Source of the DNA: UBA8752 sp049610565
GTDB lineage: Bacteria > Bacteroidota > Bacteroidia > Flavobacteriales_D > Sanyastnellaceae
Direction: 5' to 3'
DNA: 41,704 bases
Assembly (NCBI GenBank): GCA_049610565.1
Contig: JBMYZR010000013.1
Location: forward strand, 1-41,704
Position 1 is the stretch's first letter. Every line of letters begins with the position of its first letter. Below are positions 13,919 to 22,952 of this stretch, one piece after another. The notes beneath the pieces are model-generated. The model had not been told where the DNA came from, searched no databases, and saw only the letters and a list, made by a program, of their open reading frames with translations. Both the position numbers and the translations under genes were made by a program.

Positions 13919-15522
13919 CAGTATCCGGGGTTTTGGGTGATGAGTCCACCGCTCAGGGTGATCTCATTGCTGGGAATGGGGAAGAGTTCGTTGACGCCGG
14001 CGGTGAAGCTGTAGCCTGCGCCGGGGAAGTGCTCGTCGAGGTGGGCCTGCATCACGTCGGCAGCCCGGCCCTGACGGACGAGGTCGAAGAAGCGGTGTCC
14101 TTCAAGGGCGAGTTCCACCCGGCGCTCGTGCCAGATGTCCTCGAGGGTCACGTCGTCGTTGAAGACGGGCTGTCCGCCGCCTGCCGGGAAGTGCGGTCCG
14201 CCGAAGAGCGGGAGGGAGGCACACGGCGCAGCGCCCGGAGGCGTGCCGGCGCACCAGTCCTCCCCGCGGGCGCGGTCGCGGACGGCGTTGACCATGTCGT
14301 TGGCCTCGGTGGCGCGGCCGGTGTTCACGCAGGCCTCGGCGTGGAAGAGCATGATGTCGGACAGGCGAATGACGCGGTCGTTGGTGTGTCCGTTGGGGTT
14401 AGGATCGCCGAACGGCGCCTCCTCGGCCGCATTGTTGAAGTACTTCTTGGTGTAGTACAGGTGCGGCATGCCGGTGGCGTCCAGCGTGAAGATGCCGCGG
14501 TCGCCCATCACGTCGCCCTCGCGGAAGATGGAGTGGGAGAGGCGCGGATCGCCGGTCTCGAACTCGTCGACGAGGTCCTGGGTCGGCAGGTTGAAGCCGT
14601 AGCCGTTGAACTGGCCGCGGGCCCGCTGGAACACGTTGGTGAACGTGCCCTCGAGCTGCTGGCCCCAGTTTCCACCGGAGGCGTTCATGTACTGGATCTC
14701 CCAGATGGAGCCGGGGCCGTTCTCACCGAGTTCGGTGAAGATGTTGCCGTAGGCGGGATCGAGGCTGTACTCTCCCTCGTTGATGAGGTCACCGGACACG
14801 GCGTAGCACGCTTCCCATTCGCCGAGGTAGGCGTTTACCTTGGTCATCAGTCCCTGGGCGGAGCCACGGGTGGCGCGACCGAGGTCGTTGAGGCTGTAGG
14901 CGCTGCGCTGGGGCAGGAACTCAATGGCGAATTCGAGGTCCTCTTTGATGAGGTCCCAGATCTGGTCGGCCGTGGCCCGGGGCTGCTGGTACTCGGTGGA
15001 GGCCAGTGGCGTGGTCACGAGCGGCACACCGCCGAAGGTGGTCACGAGGCCGAAGTACCAGTAGGCGCGGATGAAGTGCGCCTCGGCGAGGTAGGCGTCG
15101 CGGACCTCTGCGTCCATGTCGATCTCTGGAATCTTCTGCAGCGCGAGGTTGCAGTAGGCGATGCCGCGGTAGGCCACCTGCCACTCGACGAGGAGCATCT
15201 GGCCGGCACTGTTGCCCTGGAAACGCTCGAAGTCGTAGAGCTGCGGATCGTCCCCGTCACCGGAGCCTCCCTTGTCGGAGTCGTCTGAGCAGATGTCTCC
15301 GAAGTACCAGCGGAAGTGCGGCTTGAGGCCGGAAGAGCCTTGGATGTTGGTCACCTCCTGCTGCAGGGTGTTGTAGCAGGCGATGGTGGCGGCAAGGGCG
15401 TCTTCGGGCGTCTTGTAGAAGTTCGCCTCGGTGGCACCCACCACCGGGGTCCGCTCGAGGAATTCCTGCTTGCAGGAGACCAGGAGGACCGGGACGAGGA
15501 GAAGAATGAGTGTGCGGTTCAT
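13918..15522 (-). CDS. susD: SusD/RagB-type glycan-binding lipoprotein
   Basis: 534 residues, typical length. Signal MNRTLILLLVPVLLVSC (Cys17). SusD family hallmarks: the N-terminal EFLERTPVVGATEANFYKT, the helix LAEAHFIRAYWYFGLVTTFGGVPLVT (TPR-like core), IMLFHAEACVNTGRATEANDMVNAVRDRA, and the C-terminal DIWHERRVELALEGHRFFDLVR plus FPIPSNEI. Sits on the outer membrane as the lid of the SusC transporter and captures oligosaccharide. Follows susC after 12 bases and overlaps the PKD gene by one base. The neighbours suggest beta-1,3-glucan as ligand. Confidence 0.95.
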   Translation of the reverse strand: MNRTLILLLVPVLLVSCKQEFLERTPVVGATEANFYKTPEDALAATIACYNTLQQEVTNIQGSSGLKPHFRWYFGDICSDDSDKGGSGDGDDPQLYDFERFQGNSAGQMLLVEWQVAYRGIAYCNLALQKIPEIDMDAEVRDAYLAEAHFIRAYWYFGLVTTFGGVPLVTTPLASTEYQQPRATADQIWDLIKEDLEFAIEFLPQRSAYSLNDLGRATRGSAQGLMTKVNAYLGEWEACYAVSGDLINEGEYSLDPAYGNIFTELGENGPGSIWEIQYMNASGGNWGQQLEGTFTNVFQRARGQFNGYGFNLPTQDLVDEFETGDPRLSHSIFREGDVMGDRGIFTLDATGMPHLYYTKKYFNNAAEEAPFGDPNPNGHTNDRVIRLSDIMLFHAEACVNTGRATEANDMVNAVRDRARGEDWCAGTPPGAAPCASLPLFGGPHFPAGGGQPVFNDDVTLEDIWHERRVELALEGHRFFDLVRQGRAADVMQAHLDEHFPGAGYSFTAGVNELFPIPSNEITLSGGLITQNPGY

Positions 15523-15534
15523 GTGTTCTCTGTC

Positions 15535-18500
15535 TTAGAAGGTAACGTTGACGCCTGCGATGATGGTGCGGGCGACGGGGTAGAAGCCGCGGTCGATGCC
15601 GATTTCCAGCGTGCCGCGGGAACCGATCTCGGGGTCGAGGCCGGTGTAGTTGGTCCAGGTGAGCAGGTTGCTCGCGGACACGTAGCAGCGGAACTTGCCG
15701 ATGTCCATCTTCTCCACGATGCGGTCGGGCAGGGAGTAGCCAATCTGCAGGTTCTTGATGCGGAGGAAGGAACCGTCTTCGATGAAGCGGTCGGACACCC
15801 GGTTGTTCTGGTTGGCGTCCACGTGGGAAATCCGCGGATGCTCGTTGGTGCTGCCTTCTCCGGTCCAGCGCTCGAGGGCGGAGACCGGGAGGTTGGTGGT
15901 GTTCAGGTCGTAACGGAAGATGCCGTTGTACAGGTCGTTGCCGTGGGAGCCCTGCAGGAAGAGGCTCAGGTCGAACTGCTTGTACTTGACGTTGCCCGTG
16001 ATGCCGTACGTGAAGTCCGGGTGGGGATTGCCGAGGACGGTCTTGTCGTTCTCGTCGATGATGCCGTCCTCGTTTTGGTCGACGAAGATGACGTCGCCGG
16101 CCATGGCGTTGGGCTGGGCCGTGTTGGAGGCCGCCTCCTCGTCCGTCTGGAAAATGCCGGCGGTCTCGTAGCCGTAGAAGACGGCCATCGGCAGGCCGAT
16201 GTCGGTGTAGGCGACGAAGTCGTTGCCCGTGCCGAACACCCCACCGGTGGACAGCGGCTGTCCACCCTCGCCGAGGCCGGTGACCTCGTTGCGGATGACG
16301 CTGATGTTGCCGTTGATGTCGTACTCCCAATCGCCTTTCTCACCGCGGTAGGTGAGGGCGAGCTCGACGCCCTTGTTGCGGGCGCTGGCCACGTTGGTGG
16401 CGGCGGGCAGGAAGCCGACCACACCCGGGACGGGCACGACGGCGAGCATGTCGTTGGTGTTCTTCACGAAGTAGTCGAGGACCACGTTGAACTTGCCGCG
16501 GTAGAGGTCGAGGTCGACGCCGGCGTTGAACTGCTCGACGGTCTCCCACTTCAGGTCCGGGTTGGACGTGGTGACGGGGCCGGCGCCGTTGACCTGCACC
16601 TGCTCGGGGCCAAACGTGTAGTTCTGGCCGTTGAAGACGACGGAGGTGAAGTCGAAGTTGCCGATGCCGTCGGCGTTTCCATTGCGGCCCCAGGAGGCGC
16701 GCACCTTGGCGAACTCGATCCAATCCTTCTCGACGACCCACGGAATCTCGGTGAGGTTCCAGGCGGCGGAGAGGGAGGGGAAGATGCCGTAGCGGTTGTT
16801 GGCGCCGAACTTGGAGGAGCCATCCCGGCGGATGGTGCCGGAGAGGGAGTAGCGGTCGCCGAGTTCATACTGGATCCGGGCGAAGCTGGAGAGGTAGGAG
16901 CTCTCCCCGTATCCGCCGCTGGCGTTCGGGGCCTGCTCGTTGAAGTTGAGGCTGTTGTCGAGGAAGGCCAGCTCCGGGTCGTTGGAGTTGAGGCTGTCGC
17001 GGTAGGTGCCGATGTTCTGGTAGTTGCCGTAGAGGGCGGAGTACCCGAAGATGGCTTGGATGCGGTCGCCGTTCTCGAAGTCCTTGTCGTAAGTGGCGGT
17101 GTTCTCCCACTGCCAGGTGGACCATTTGTTCTCGTTGCGGATCAGGCCGTTGACCTCACGCCACTCGTAGGCGGGGCGATTCGGGTCGTTCGGGCCGATG
17201 CCGAGGTCGAACGTGGGGAAGAAAATCTTCTGGGAACCGAGGGAGAGGTCGACGTTCATGGAGGAACGGACCTTGAGGTTTTGCCAGATGTCGTATTCGC
17301 CGTAGAGGTTGCCGACGAAGCGGTTGGTGGTCCACTTGTCGTGGGTCGTCTCCACCTGGTTGATCGGGTTGGCGATGTCGCTTCCGATGAGCTCGGAGTA
17401 GGCGTAGGATCCGTCGGGGCGGGTGACCGGGGTGACGGGGTCCATGTTCAATGCGCGCACGACGGGCGTGGCGAATTCGTTGTTCTCGGCGAGGGCGTTC
17501 CGGTTGAGGTGGGTGAAGTTCACCGTCTGACCGATGCGGAACCGGTCACCGGCTTCCTGCTGGGAGCTGATGCGGAAGGTGGTCCGCTCGAAGCGGCCCT
17601 TCTCGCCACCGATGATGCCGTCCTGCACGAAGTGGCTTCCGCCGATGGCCGTCGAGGACGTGGCGGTTCCCTTCGTGAAGTTGAAGCTGTGGTTCATGAT
17701 CGGGGCCCGCTGGAACAGGGCGTCCTGCCAGTCGGTGCCTTCTCCCAGGCTGGCCGGGTCGGCGAGCTGGGCGTAGGGGACGAGGCCGGCGGAGGCACGG
17801 CTCTCGTTCATGAGGATGGCGTACTCCTCGGCGTTGAGGAGGCCAATCTTCTTCCACGGCTCCTGGAAGCCGTAGTAGGCGTCGTAGGTCACCTGGGCCG
17901 GCTGGCCCTTGGCGCCCTTCTTGGTCGTCACGAGGATGACCCCGTTGCCACCCCGTGCACCATAGATGGCGGCGGAGGCGGCGTCCTTGAGGACGGAGAT
18001 GCTCTCGATGTCGGCCGGGTTGAGGAAGTCGATGCCCCCGGTCGGGATGCCGTCGACGACCCACAGGGGCTCGGCGTTGTTCAGCGAGCCCGTTCCCCGG
18101 ATCCGGATGGACTGGGTCGCACCGGGTTGTCCGGAGTTCTGGGTCACCTGAACGCCGGCCGCGCGGCCCTGCAGGGCCTGCTCGGTCCGGAGCACCGGAA
18201 CCGAGGTCGCGTCCTTGACGTCAATGGTGCCCACCGCACCGGAGATCTTGCTCCTCTGCTGGTTGCCATAGCCGATGACGATGGCCTCTTCCAGACCGGC
18301 GATGTCGGCGGCGAGGGCGTGGTCGACAGTGGACCGGCCCGCGAGGGCGATGTCCGTGGTCTTGTACCCGATGAAGGTGAACGTCAGGGTCGCCTCCGGG
18401 GAGGACACCATCAACGTGTAGTTTCCATCGAGGTCAGTGACCGTGCCGTTGTAGGTGCCTTTCTCGACGACGGAGACTCCGGGGAGTCCCATGCCGTCGT

Positions 18501-18588
18501 CTGCGTCGGTCACCTTGCCGGTGATGGCCGTGGATTGGCCCCACGCCGCGAGCGGCAGGAACCAAGCCAGGAGGAGCAAGAATCTCAT
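15535..18588 (-). CDS. susC: SusC/RagA-type TonB-dependent transporter
   Basis: 1017 residues from the ATG at 18588 (MRFLLLLAWFLPLAAWGQ signal); a TTG four codons earlier is less likely. Domain order: a carboxypeptidase-regulatory-like beta sandwich (ITGKVTDADDGMGLPGVSV, ~residues 22-95); a TonB-box-like region EAIVIGYGNQ; the plug with ALQGRAAGVQV, IRIRGTGSLN and LWVVDGIP; and a long beta-barrel ending in an aromatic/strand terminus ARTIIAGVNVTF. No N-terminal STN domain is present, so it is probably not coupled to an anti-sigma factor. Imports oligosaccharides across the outer membrane together with the adjacent SusD. Central gene of the locus. Confidence 0.96.
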   Translation of the reverse strand: MRFLLLLAWFLPLAAWGQSTAITGKVTDADDGMGLPGVSVVEKGTYNGTVTDLDGNYTLMVSSPEATLTFTFIGYKTTDIALAGRSTVDHALAADIAGLEEAIVIGYGNQQRSKISGAVGTIDVKDATSVPVLRTEQALQGRAAGVQVTQNSGQPGATQSIRIRGTGSLNNAEPLWVVDGIPTGGIDFLNPADIESISVLKDAASAAIYGARGGNGVILVTTKKGAKGQPAQVTYDAYYGFQEPWKKIGLLNAEEYAILMNESRASAGLVPYAQLADPASLGEGTDWQDALFQRAPIMNHSFNFTKGTATSSTAIGGSHFVQDGIIGGEKGRFERTTFRISSQQEAGDRFRIGQTVNFTHLNRNALAENNEFATPVVRALNMDPVTPVTRPDGSYAYSELIGSDIANPINQVETTHDKWTTNRFVGNLYGEYDIWQNLKVRSSMNVDLSLGSQKIFFPTFDLGIGPNDPNRPAYEWREVNGLIRNENKWSTWQWENTATYDKDFENGDRIQAIFGYSALYGNYQNIGTYRDSLNSNDPELAFLDNSLNFNEQAPNASGGYGESSYLSSFARIQYELGDRYSLSGTIRRDGSSKFGANNRYGIFPSLSAAWNLTEIPWVVEKDWIEFAKVRASWGRNGNADGIGNFDFTSVVFNGQNYTFGPEQVQVNGAGPVTTSNPDLKWETVEQFNAGVDLDLYRGKFNVVLDYFVKNTNDMLAVVPVPGVVGFLPAATNVASARNKGVELALTYRGEKGDWEYDINGNISVIRNEVTGLGEGGQPLSTGGVFGTGNDFVAYTDIGLPMAVFYGYETAGIFQTDEEAASNTAQPNAMAGDVIFVDQNEDGIIDENDKTVLGNPHPDFTYGITGNVKYKQFDLSLFLQGSHGNDLYNGIFRYDLNTTNLPVSALERWTGEGSTNEHPRISHVDANQNNRVSDRFIEDGSFLRIKNLQIGYSLPDRIVEKMDIGKFRCYVSASNLLTWTNYTGLDPEIGSRGTLEIGIDRGFYPVARTIIAGVNVTF

Positions 18589-18608
18589 GGTGGGGGTCAA
18601 AAATTGAA

Positions 18609-20510
18609 TCAGTGTTGGACGATCACCGTCTCGGTGGCGGCGAACTGGCCGTTCTCGACGCGGATCACGTAGAAGCCGTCTGCTTGCTGACCGAGGTCAA
18701 CGACTGTGCGGAGGGTGCCCGTGCCGAGGTTCTCGGAGCGGACGGTGCGGCCGGAGAGGTCGCGAACCACGAGGTTGGCGCCGGCTTCGAGTGCAGCCGG
18801 GAAGGCCACGGTCAGCACACCGTCGGTCACGCTAGGGAAGACGTTGAAGGCGAGGGGGTTGGTCTCGTCCACATTGTCGATGATGCCCGAGCAGGCGTCA
18901 CAGGACTCGTAGCACACGGTGGCCAAGTCGATGGCGTCCTCGGAGGAGATCGTCAGCAGGCGGTTGGTGAATCCACCCGTGGTGATGGTGCACGCGGCGT
19001 CTTCGGTCTCGTCGAGTTGCTCGCTGGTGTCCCAGCTGCCGATCATGTACTTGTACTCGTGGTCGCCCTGCGGCAACGAGAGGGTCACGCTGTAGACGTT
19101 GTCGCCGTCGGTGTCGGTCAGCTCCACGGAGGCGCCGGCCCAGCCGTCGATGGTCTCGCCGCTGATGTACACGGCACCGCTGACGGTCTGCTCGCTCATG
19201 TCGACGTTGAAGGTCACTTCGGTGTCGGGCACCACGACCTCCTCACATTCTTCGCAGCTTTCGAAGCACACGGCGTCGAGCACGATTTCACCGGCACCCG
19301 GTTGGATGGAGAGGAAACGGTTCACGAAGGTTCCGTCGTCGTTGATGGTGGTGAGGGTACACAGGCTGTCTCCCTCGCTTTCAAGGGTCTCGGTGCCTTC
19401 CCAGCCGCCGTTGTTGAACTTGTACTCGTGGTCGCCGGATTCGAGTTCGACGGTCACCTCGTACACGTTGTCACCGTCGCCGTCGAGCATCTCCACGCAG
19501 GTTCCGCACCATCCGTCGACGGTGTTTCCGGTCACGTAGATGGGGCCGGCCACATCCTGCTCGCTCATGTCGACCTTGAAGGTGACCATCGCGTTGGTGG
19601 AGCATTCGCCTTCGGTCCAGGAGGTCACACCGCCGTAGAACTGGGCCTCGCAATCGTTGGCGTAGGTCACGCCGTTGCAACCGCAAACGGGCGCCCATTC
19701 CTGGGTGCACATCATGGTGGAGTCAATTTGCTCGGGGTCGACGCAAGGCGTGCCGCCGCCGCAGGGGTCACAGCTGTTGAAGCACACCGGGTCGAGGACG
19801 ATGGGGTCGGTGCCTTCGACGAGGATGATCCGGTTCACGAACTCGCCCGGGGGCATCGTGCAGGACTCGCTGCCGTCGAACTGCTCTTCGGTTCCCCAAG
19901 CGCCACCGGCCAGGTACTTCCACTCGAACCCGCCGGGATCGCAGTCGAGGGTGAGCGTGTAGATGCCGTCGCCGTCGGCGTCCTCCATCGGGTTGCTGGC
20001 TTCGTTCCAGCCGTTGAACGTGCCGGCCATGGTCACGGCCGCGCCCACGGTTTCGTTGGACATGTCGACCTGGAAGGTCACGGCCACCGGACCGGTCACC
20101 GTTCCGCAGCTGCCGTCCGTCGTGCACTGGCCGAAGCAGGTGTTGACTTCGAAGTCACCGGTGATCGGGCCGAGAATGCGGTCGTTCCAGTTGGACGCAT
20201 CGGCACAGGGCTGGCCGGCGATGTTCTCCTTGGCACCCCAATCGCCTCCGTTGGTGGGGCTGTTGAGGATGGTGTAGTTGCCGGTGAACCCGTCCGGGAC
20301 GGACACGGTCACGGTGTAGATGCCGTCACCGTCCGCGTCGGACATGGCGTGGCCCATGGCGTCGCCGAAGAAGGCGCCACCGCCAATGAACATGCCGTTG
20401 GGTCCGACCGTGATCGTGGCCGTGTTGACATTGAAGGTGACGTCGTGATCCTGTGCTAATCCGACCAGGCTGGCCATCAAGGCCACTGCAAAGAGGGTAA
20501 GGTGTTTCAT
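18609..20510 (-). CDS. T9SS-secreted multi-module carbohydrate-binding protein with a Kazal domain
   Basis: 633 residues. Signal MKHLTLFAVALMASLVGLAQ, then four related ~100-residue beta modules. Each has VTFxVDM, a DxDGDGxYxVTV strand, an EYKY/EWKY motif and a closing CFESC or CYESC pair. They look like starch-binding/CBM20-48-type or SusE/F-like glucan-binding repeats. Between modules two and three (about residues 258-305) lies a Kazal-like Cys-rich domain with APVCGCNGVTYANDC. The last ~80 residues (FNVFPSVTDGVLTV ... GFYVIRVENGQ) are a type A T9SS sorting domain. The gene lies between GH3 and susC, so it is the SusE/SusF equivalent: a surface-bound or secreted glucan-binding protein. A protease-inhibitor-like module inside such a protein is unusual. 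Confidence 0.85.
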   Translation of the reverse strand: MKHLTLFAVALMASLVGLAQDHDVTFNVNTATITVGPNGMFIGGGAFFGDAMGHAMSDADGDGIYTVTVSVPDGFTGNYTILNSPTNGGDWGAKENIAGQPCADASNWNDRILGPITGDFEVNTCFGQCTTDGSCGTVTGPVAVTFQVDMSNETVGAAVTMAGTFNGWNEASNPMEDADGDGIYTLTLDCDPGGFEWKYLAGGAWGTEEQFDGSESCTMPPGEFVNRIILVEGTDPIVLDPVCFNSCDPCGGGTPCVDPEQIDSTMMCTQEWAPVCGCNGVTYANDCEAQFYGGVTSWTEGECSTNAMVTFKVDMSEQDVAGPIYVTGNTVDGWCGTCVEMLDGDGDNVYEVTVELESGDHEYKFNNGGWEGTETLESEGDSLCTLTTINDDGTFVNRFLSIQPGAGEIVLDAVCFESCEECEEVVVPDTEVTFNVDMSEQTVSGAVYISGETIDGWAGASVELTDTDGDNVYSVTLSLPQGDHEYKYMIGSWDTSEQLDETEDAACTITTGGFTNRLLTISSEDAIDLATVCYESCDACSGIIDNVDETNPLAFNVFPSVTDGVLTVAFPAALEAGANLVVRDLSGRTVRSENLGTGTLRTVVDLGQQADGFYVIRVENGQFAATETVIVQH

Positions 20511-20553
20511 GGTTTTGGGTTGATTTCAGTTCTCTGCTTCAGTTGTGTTGTCG

Positions 20554-22833
20554 TCAGGGTGCCATGAGTTCAAACTCGACGGTCTGCTCTTTGACCCGGA
20601 GACCAAAGGCGCCGGGCTCCACGATGTAGGTGTTGTCCAGTCCGATGAACCCGAGGTCGTCAGTGCGAACGTCGAGGGAGACCTTGGAGGTTGCGCCGGC
20701 CGGCACGACCACCTGTTTGTAGGCCGCGAGTTTATCCACGGAAGGGGTGATGCTGGCCACGCGGTCCTGCGAATAGACGATGACGGTTTCGGTGGTGCTG
20801 CGGTCTCCAGTGTTCTGGAGCGTGACCTCGACGGTCACCGTGTCTCCAATCTTGGCGCGGCTGCCCACCATGATGTTCAAGTCCGTCGTTTTGACCGGGG
20901 AGTAGGAGAGCCCGTCGCCAAAGGCGTATTGCGGGTTGAACCCTTCGCCTACGAGCTCGCTGTGCTTGCAGTCGTGCGTCAGGTGGGCTGACGGGTGACG
21001 TGGCCAGGTAAATGGCAGTCGGCCGGAGGGGTTGAAGTCTCCGCTCAACACATCGGCGATGGCACGCGCCCCGTAATCTCCCGGGAGGTAGGCCATGACG
21101 AAGGCGTCCAGGAGCGGCTCGATCGCAGAATGGGTGCGGGGCCGGCCTCCGACGTAGACTCCGATGACCGGCACCCCGGTGGCGTCGATGGCTTTGACGA
21201 GGTCCTGCTGGTTCTGGAAGAGCTCAATGGTCTCGACGTTGCCGACGCCCTCGGTGTACGGCATCTCTCCGAGGAAGACCACGGCGCATTGTGTGGTGCG
21301 CGGACTCAGGTTGCGGACGACCGCGTCAATGTCGGTCTGCCCGAACTCCATGCCCAGCTCGGCCAGGGCGATGCGGTCCGCACCGAACACCTCGCGCATG
21401 GACTCGACCGCGGTGGGGCGTCCAGGCGTATTGTATGCCGGATCGGTGCCTTGCCACGTGCCGGTCCATCCGCCGTTGAGGGCATTCAGGCTGTTGGCTG
21501 TGGGGCCCGTGACCAGGATGCGGCCCGTGCCGCCGATGGGCAGGATGGGCTGGTCGGGGTAGACGGCGTGCCGGCCTTCATTCTTGAGAAGGGTGATGCT
21601 TTCCAGCGCGGCCCGTGCTGCGGTTCCCTCCAGACTGGCCTTCTCGGGGTAGTCCTCGATGGAGGGGGGCATGCCGCCGTTCTCGAACAGACCGCGGTCG
21701 TATTTGACGCTGAGGATGCGGCGAACGCTTTCATCAAGGCGGGATTCGGCAATGCGTCCTTCCTGAACGAGTTCGGCGAGCAGGACCGGGAAGAGGGTGT
21801 CGGTCGGCACCATGCTCATGTCGATGCCGGCGTCGATGGCCAATTCGATGGCGTCCTTGTAGTCGGCGGCGACCATGTGACGCTCGAAAAGAAAACGGAT
21901 GTCCTCCCAATCGGTCACGACCAGCCCTTCAAATCCCAGTTCATCCCGCAGGATGTCGGTGAGGATGTGGTGGTCGGCGTGAACGGGGATGCCGTTGGTC
22001 TCGCCACTGTTGACCATGACGGTGGCGGCCCCGGCGTCCACCGCAGCGGCGAACGGCGGCAGGAAGATGTCCCGCAGCTGGCGCTCGGGGATCCAGGCCG
22101 GCGTGCGGTCCTTGCCGGACAGCGGCCGGCTGTAGCCCATGTAGTGCTTCAGGCAGGCGGCGATGGGAGAGGGGCCTTCCTGATATCCCTTGACCATGGC
22201 CACCCCCATGTCGGACACGAGTCGAGGCGATTCGCCAAACGTTTCCCAGAACCGGGGCCAACGCGCATCCCGGGCCACGTCAAGCACGGGGGAGAAGTTC
22301 CAGGGAATGCCGGAGGCCAGCACTTCCTGGGCGGCATGTTCGGCGAACTTCCGGACGAGTGCGGTGTCCCACGTGGCGGCGAGTCCGAATTGCTGCGGGC
22401 CCTTGACGCTGCCGCTCGTGTAGGTGGCCCCATGGATGGCGTCGATGCCGTAAAGCACAGGGAGGGCCGAGGGTTTCCGGGCAGCGGCGGTCTGGATTCC
22501 CCCGATGATCTCGTGCCACTTCTCCGGCGCAAAGGCGTGGCCTGCACAGTTGAGGATGCTGCCGACGCGGAGGTCGACAAGGACGTGTTCCAATTTTTCC
22601 GGATCCAGTCGGTGCGGCTCCTCCACAAAGTAGGGTTCGCCCACACACACCATGTCGAGGGTCAGCTGGGTCATTTCTCCGGCCTTGTCCTCGAGGGTCA
22701 ATGTGCTCAGCACGCTGTCGATGAAGGCGTCCTTGGAGGACACCGGTGCGGTGCTGATCGGACCCGAGCATCCTGCGGCCAATAGGCCGGAAAGGCCTGT
22801 CAACATTGCAAAGGAGCGAATCGGAGGTGTCAT
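20554..22833 (-). CDS. GH3 beta-glucosidase lipoprotein
   Basis: 759 residues, full length for family 3. Lipoprotein signal ending GLLAAGC (Cys22). The (beta/alpha)8 domain carries PVLYGIDAIHGA, the substrate motif CLKHYMGYS, and GFEGLVVTDWEDI, whose Asp308 is the expected nucleophile. The second domain has GRILVTGPTANS and VFLGEMPYTEGVGN. A fibronectin III-like domain ends the protein, with the typical FGDGLSY leading into it. Such enzymes release glucose from beta-1,3- or beta-1,4-linked oligosaccharides, here probably in the periplasm or on the outer membrane. First gene of the locus; a palindrome sits in its promoter. Confidence 0.94.
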   Translation of the reverse strand: MTPPIRSFAMLTGLSGLLAAGCSGPISTAPVSSKDAFIDSVLSTLTLEDKAGEMTQLTLDMVCVGEPYFVEEPHRLDPEKLEHVLVDLRVGSILNCAGHAFAPEKWHEIIGGIQTAAARKPSALPVLYGIDAIHGATYTSGSVKGPQQFGLAATWDTALVRKFAEHAAQEVLASGIPWNFSPVLDVARDARWPRFWETFGESPRLVSDMGVAMVKGYQEGPSPIAACLKHYMGYSRPLSGKDRTPAWIPERQLRDIFLPPFAAAVDAGAATVMVNSGETNGIPVHADHHILTDILRDELGFEGLVVTDWEDIRFLFERHMVAADYKDAIELAIDAGIDMSMVPTDTLFPVLLAELVQEGRIAESRLDESVRRILSVKYDRGLFENGGMPPSIEDYPEKASLEGTAARAALESITLLKNEGRHAVYPDQPILPIGGTGRILVTGPTANSLNALNGGWTGTWQGTDPAYNTPGRPTAVESMREVFGADRIALAELGMEFGQTDIDAVVRNLSPRTTQCAVVFLGEMPYTEGVGNVETIELFQNQQDLVKAIDATGVPVIGVYVGGRPRTHSAIEPLLDAFVMAYLPGDYGARAIADVLSGDFNPSGRLPFTWPRHPSAHLTHDCKHSELVGEGFNPQYAFGDGLSYSPVKTTDLNIMVGSRAKIGDTVTVEVTLQNTGDRSTTETVIVYSQDRVASITPSVDKLAAYKQVVVPAGATSKVSLDVRTDDLGFIGLDNTYIVEPGAFGLRVKEQTVEFELMAP

Positions 22834-22845
22834 GCCGCTTAAAAC

Positions 22846-22872
22846 AAAGTTGCAAGTGTACGAAATACACTT
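22846..22872 (-). promoter_or_regulatory. Promoter and 19-base palindromic operator of the glucan locus
   Basis: On the minus strand AAGTGTATTTCGTACACTT (22872-22854) is a perfect inverted repeat with 7-base arms and a 5-base centre. It is followed immediately by CAACTTTG (22853-22846), one mismatch from TAnnTTTG, twelve bases before the GH3 ATG. The palindrome thus covers the region between -33 and -7, where a repressor would block RNA polymerase. No T-tract follows, so it is not a terminator. No regulator gene is in the window. Confidence 0.6.
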
Positions 22873-22939
22873 AGGCGGTGCAGACCGAGAGGCATGAATC
22901 TCATTCGATTGAATGGCAGTGGTTCACGGGCGTCGGATG

Positions 22940-22947
22940 TACTTTCG
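22940..22947 (+). promoter_or_regulatory. Probable -7 box of the DUF4920-cytochrome-purU operon
   Basis: TACTTTCG fits TAnnTTyG and ends five bases before the ATG at 22953. No convincing TTG lies 19-21 bases upstream. Confidence 0.45.
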
Positions 22948-22952
22948 TGGCC

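Noticed and set aside
15316..18672. Open frame of 1118 codons on the plus strand, antisense to susC and susD
   Set aside because: Composition is Val/Gly/Asp/Glu/Leu-rich and low in structure-forming motifs, as expected from the complement of GC-rich codons; the minus strand holds full SusC and SusD proteins.
18612..20459. Open frame of 615 codons antisense to the carbohydrate-binding T9SS gene
   Set aside because: Same antisense composition artefact; the opposite frame has signal peptide, repeats and sorting domain.
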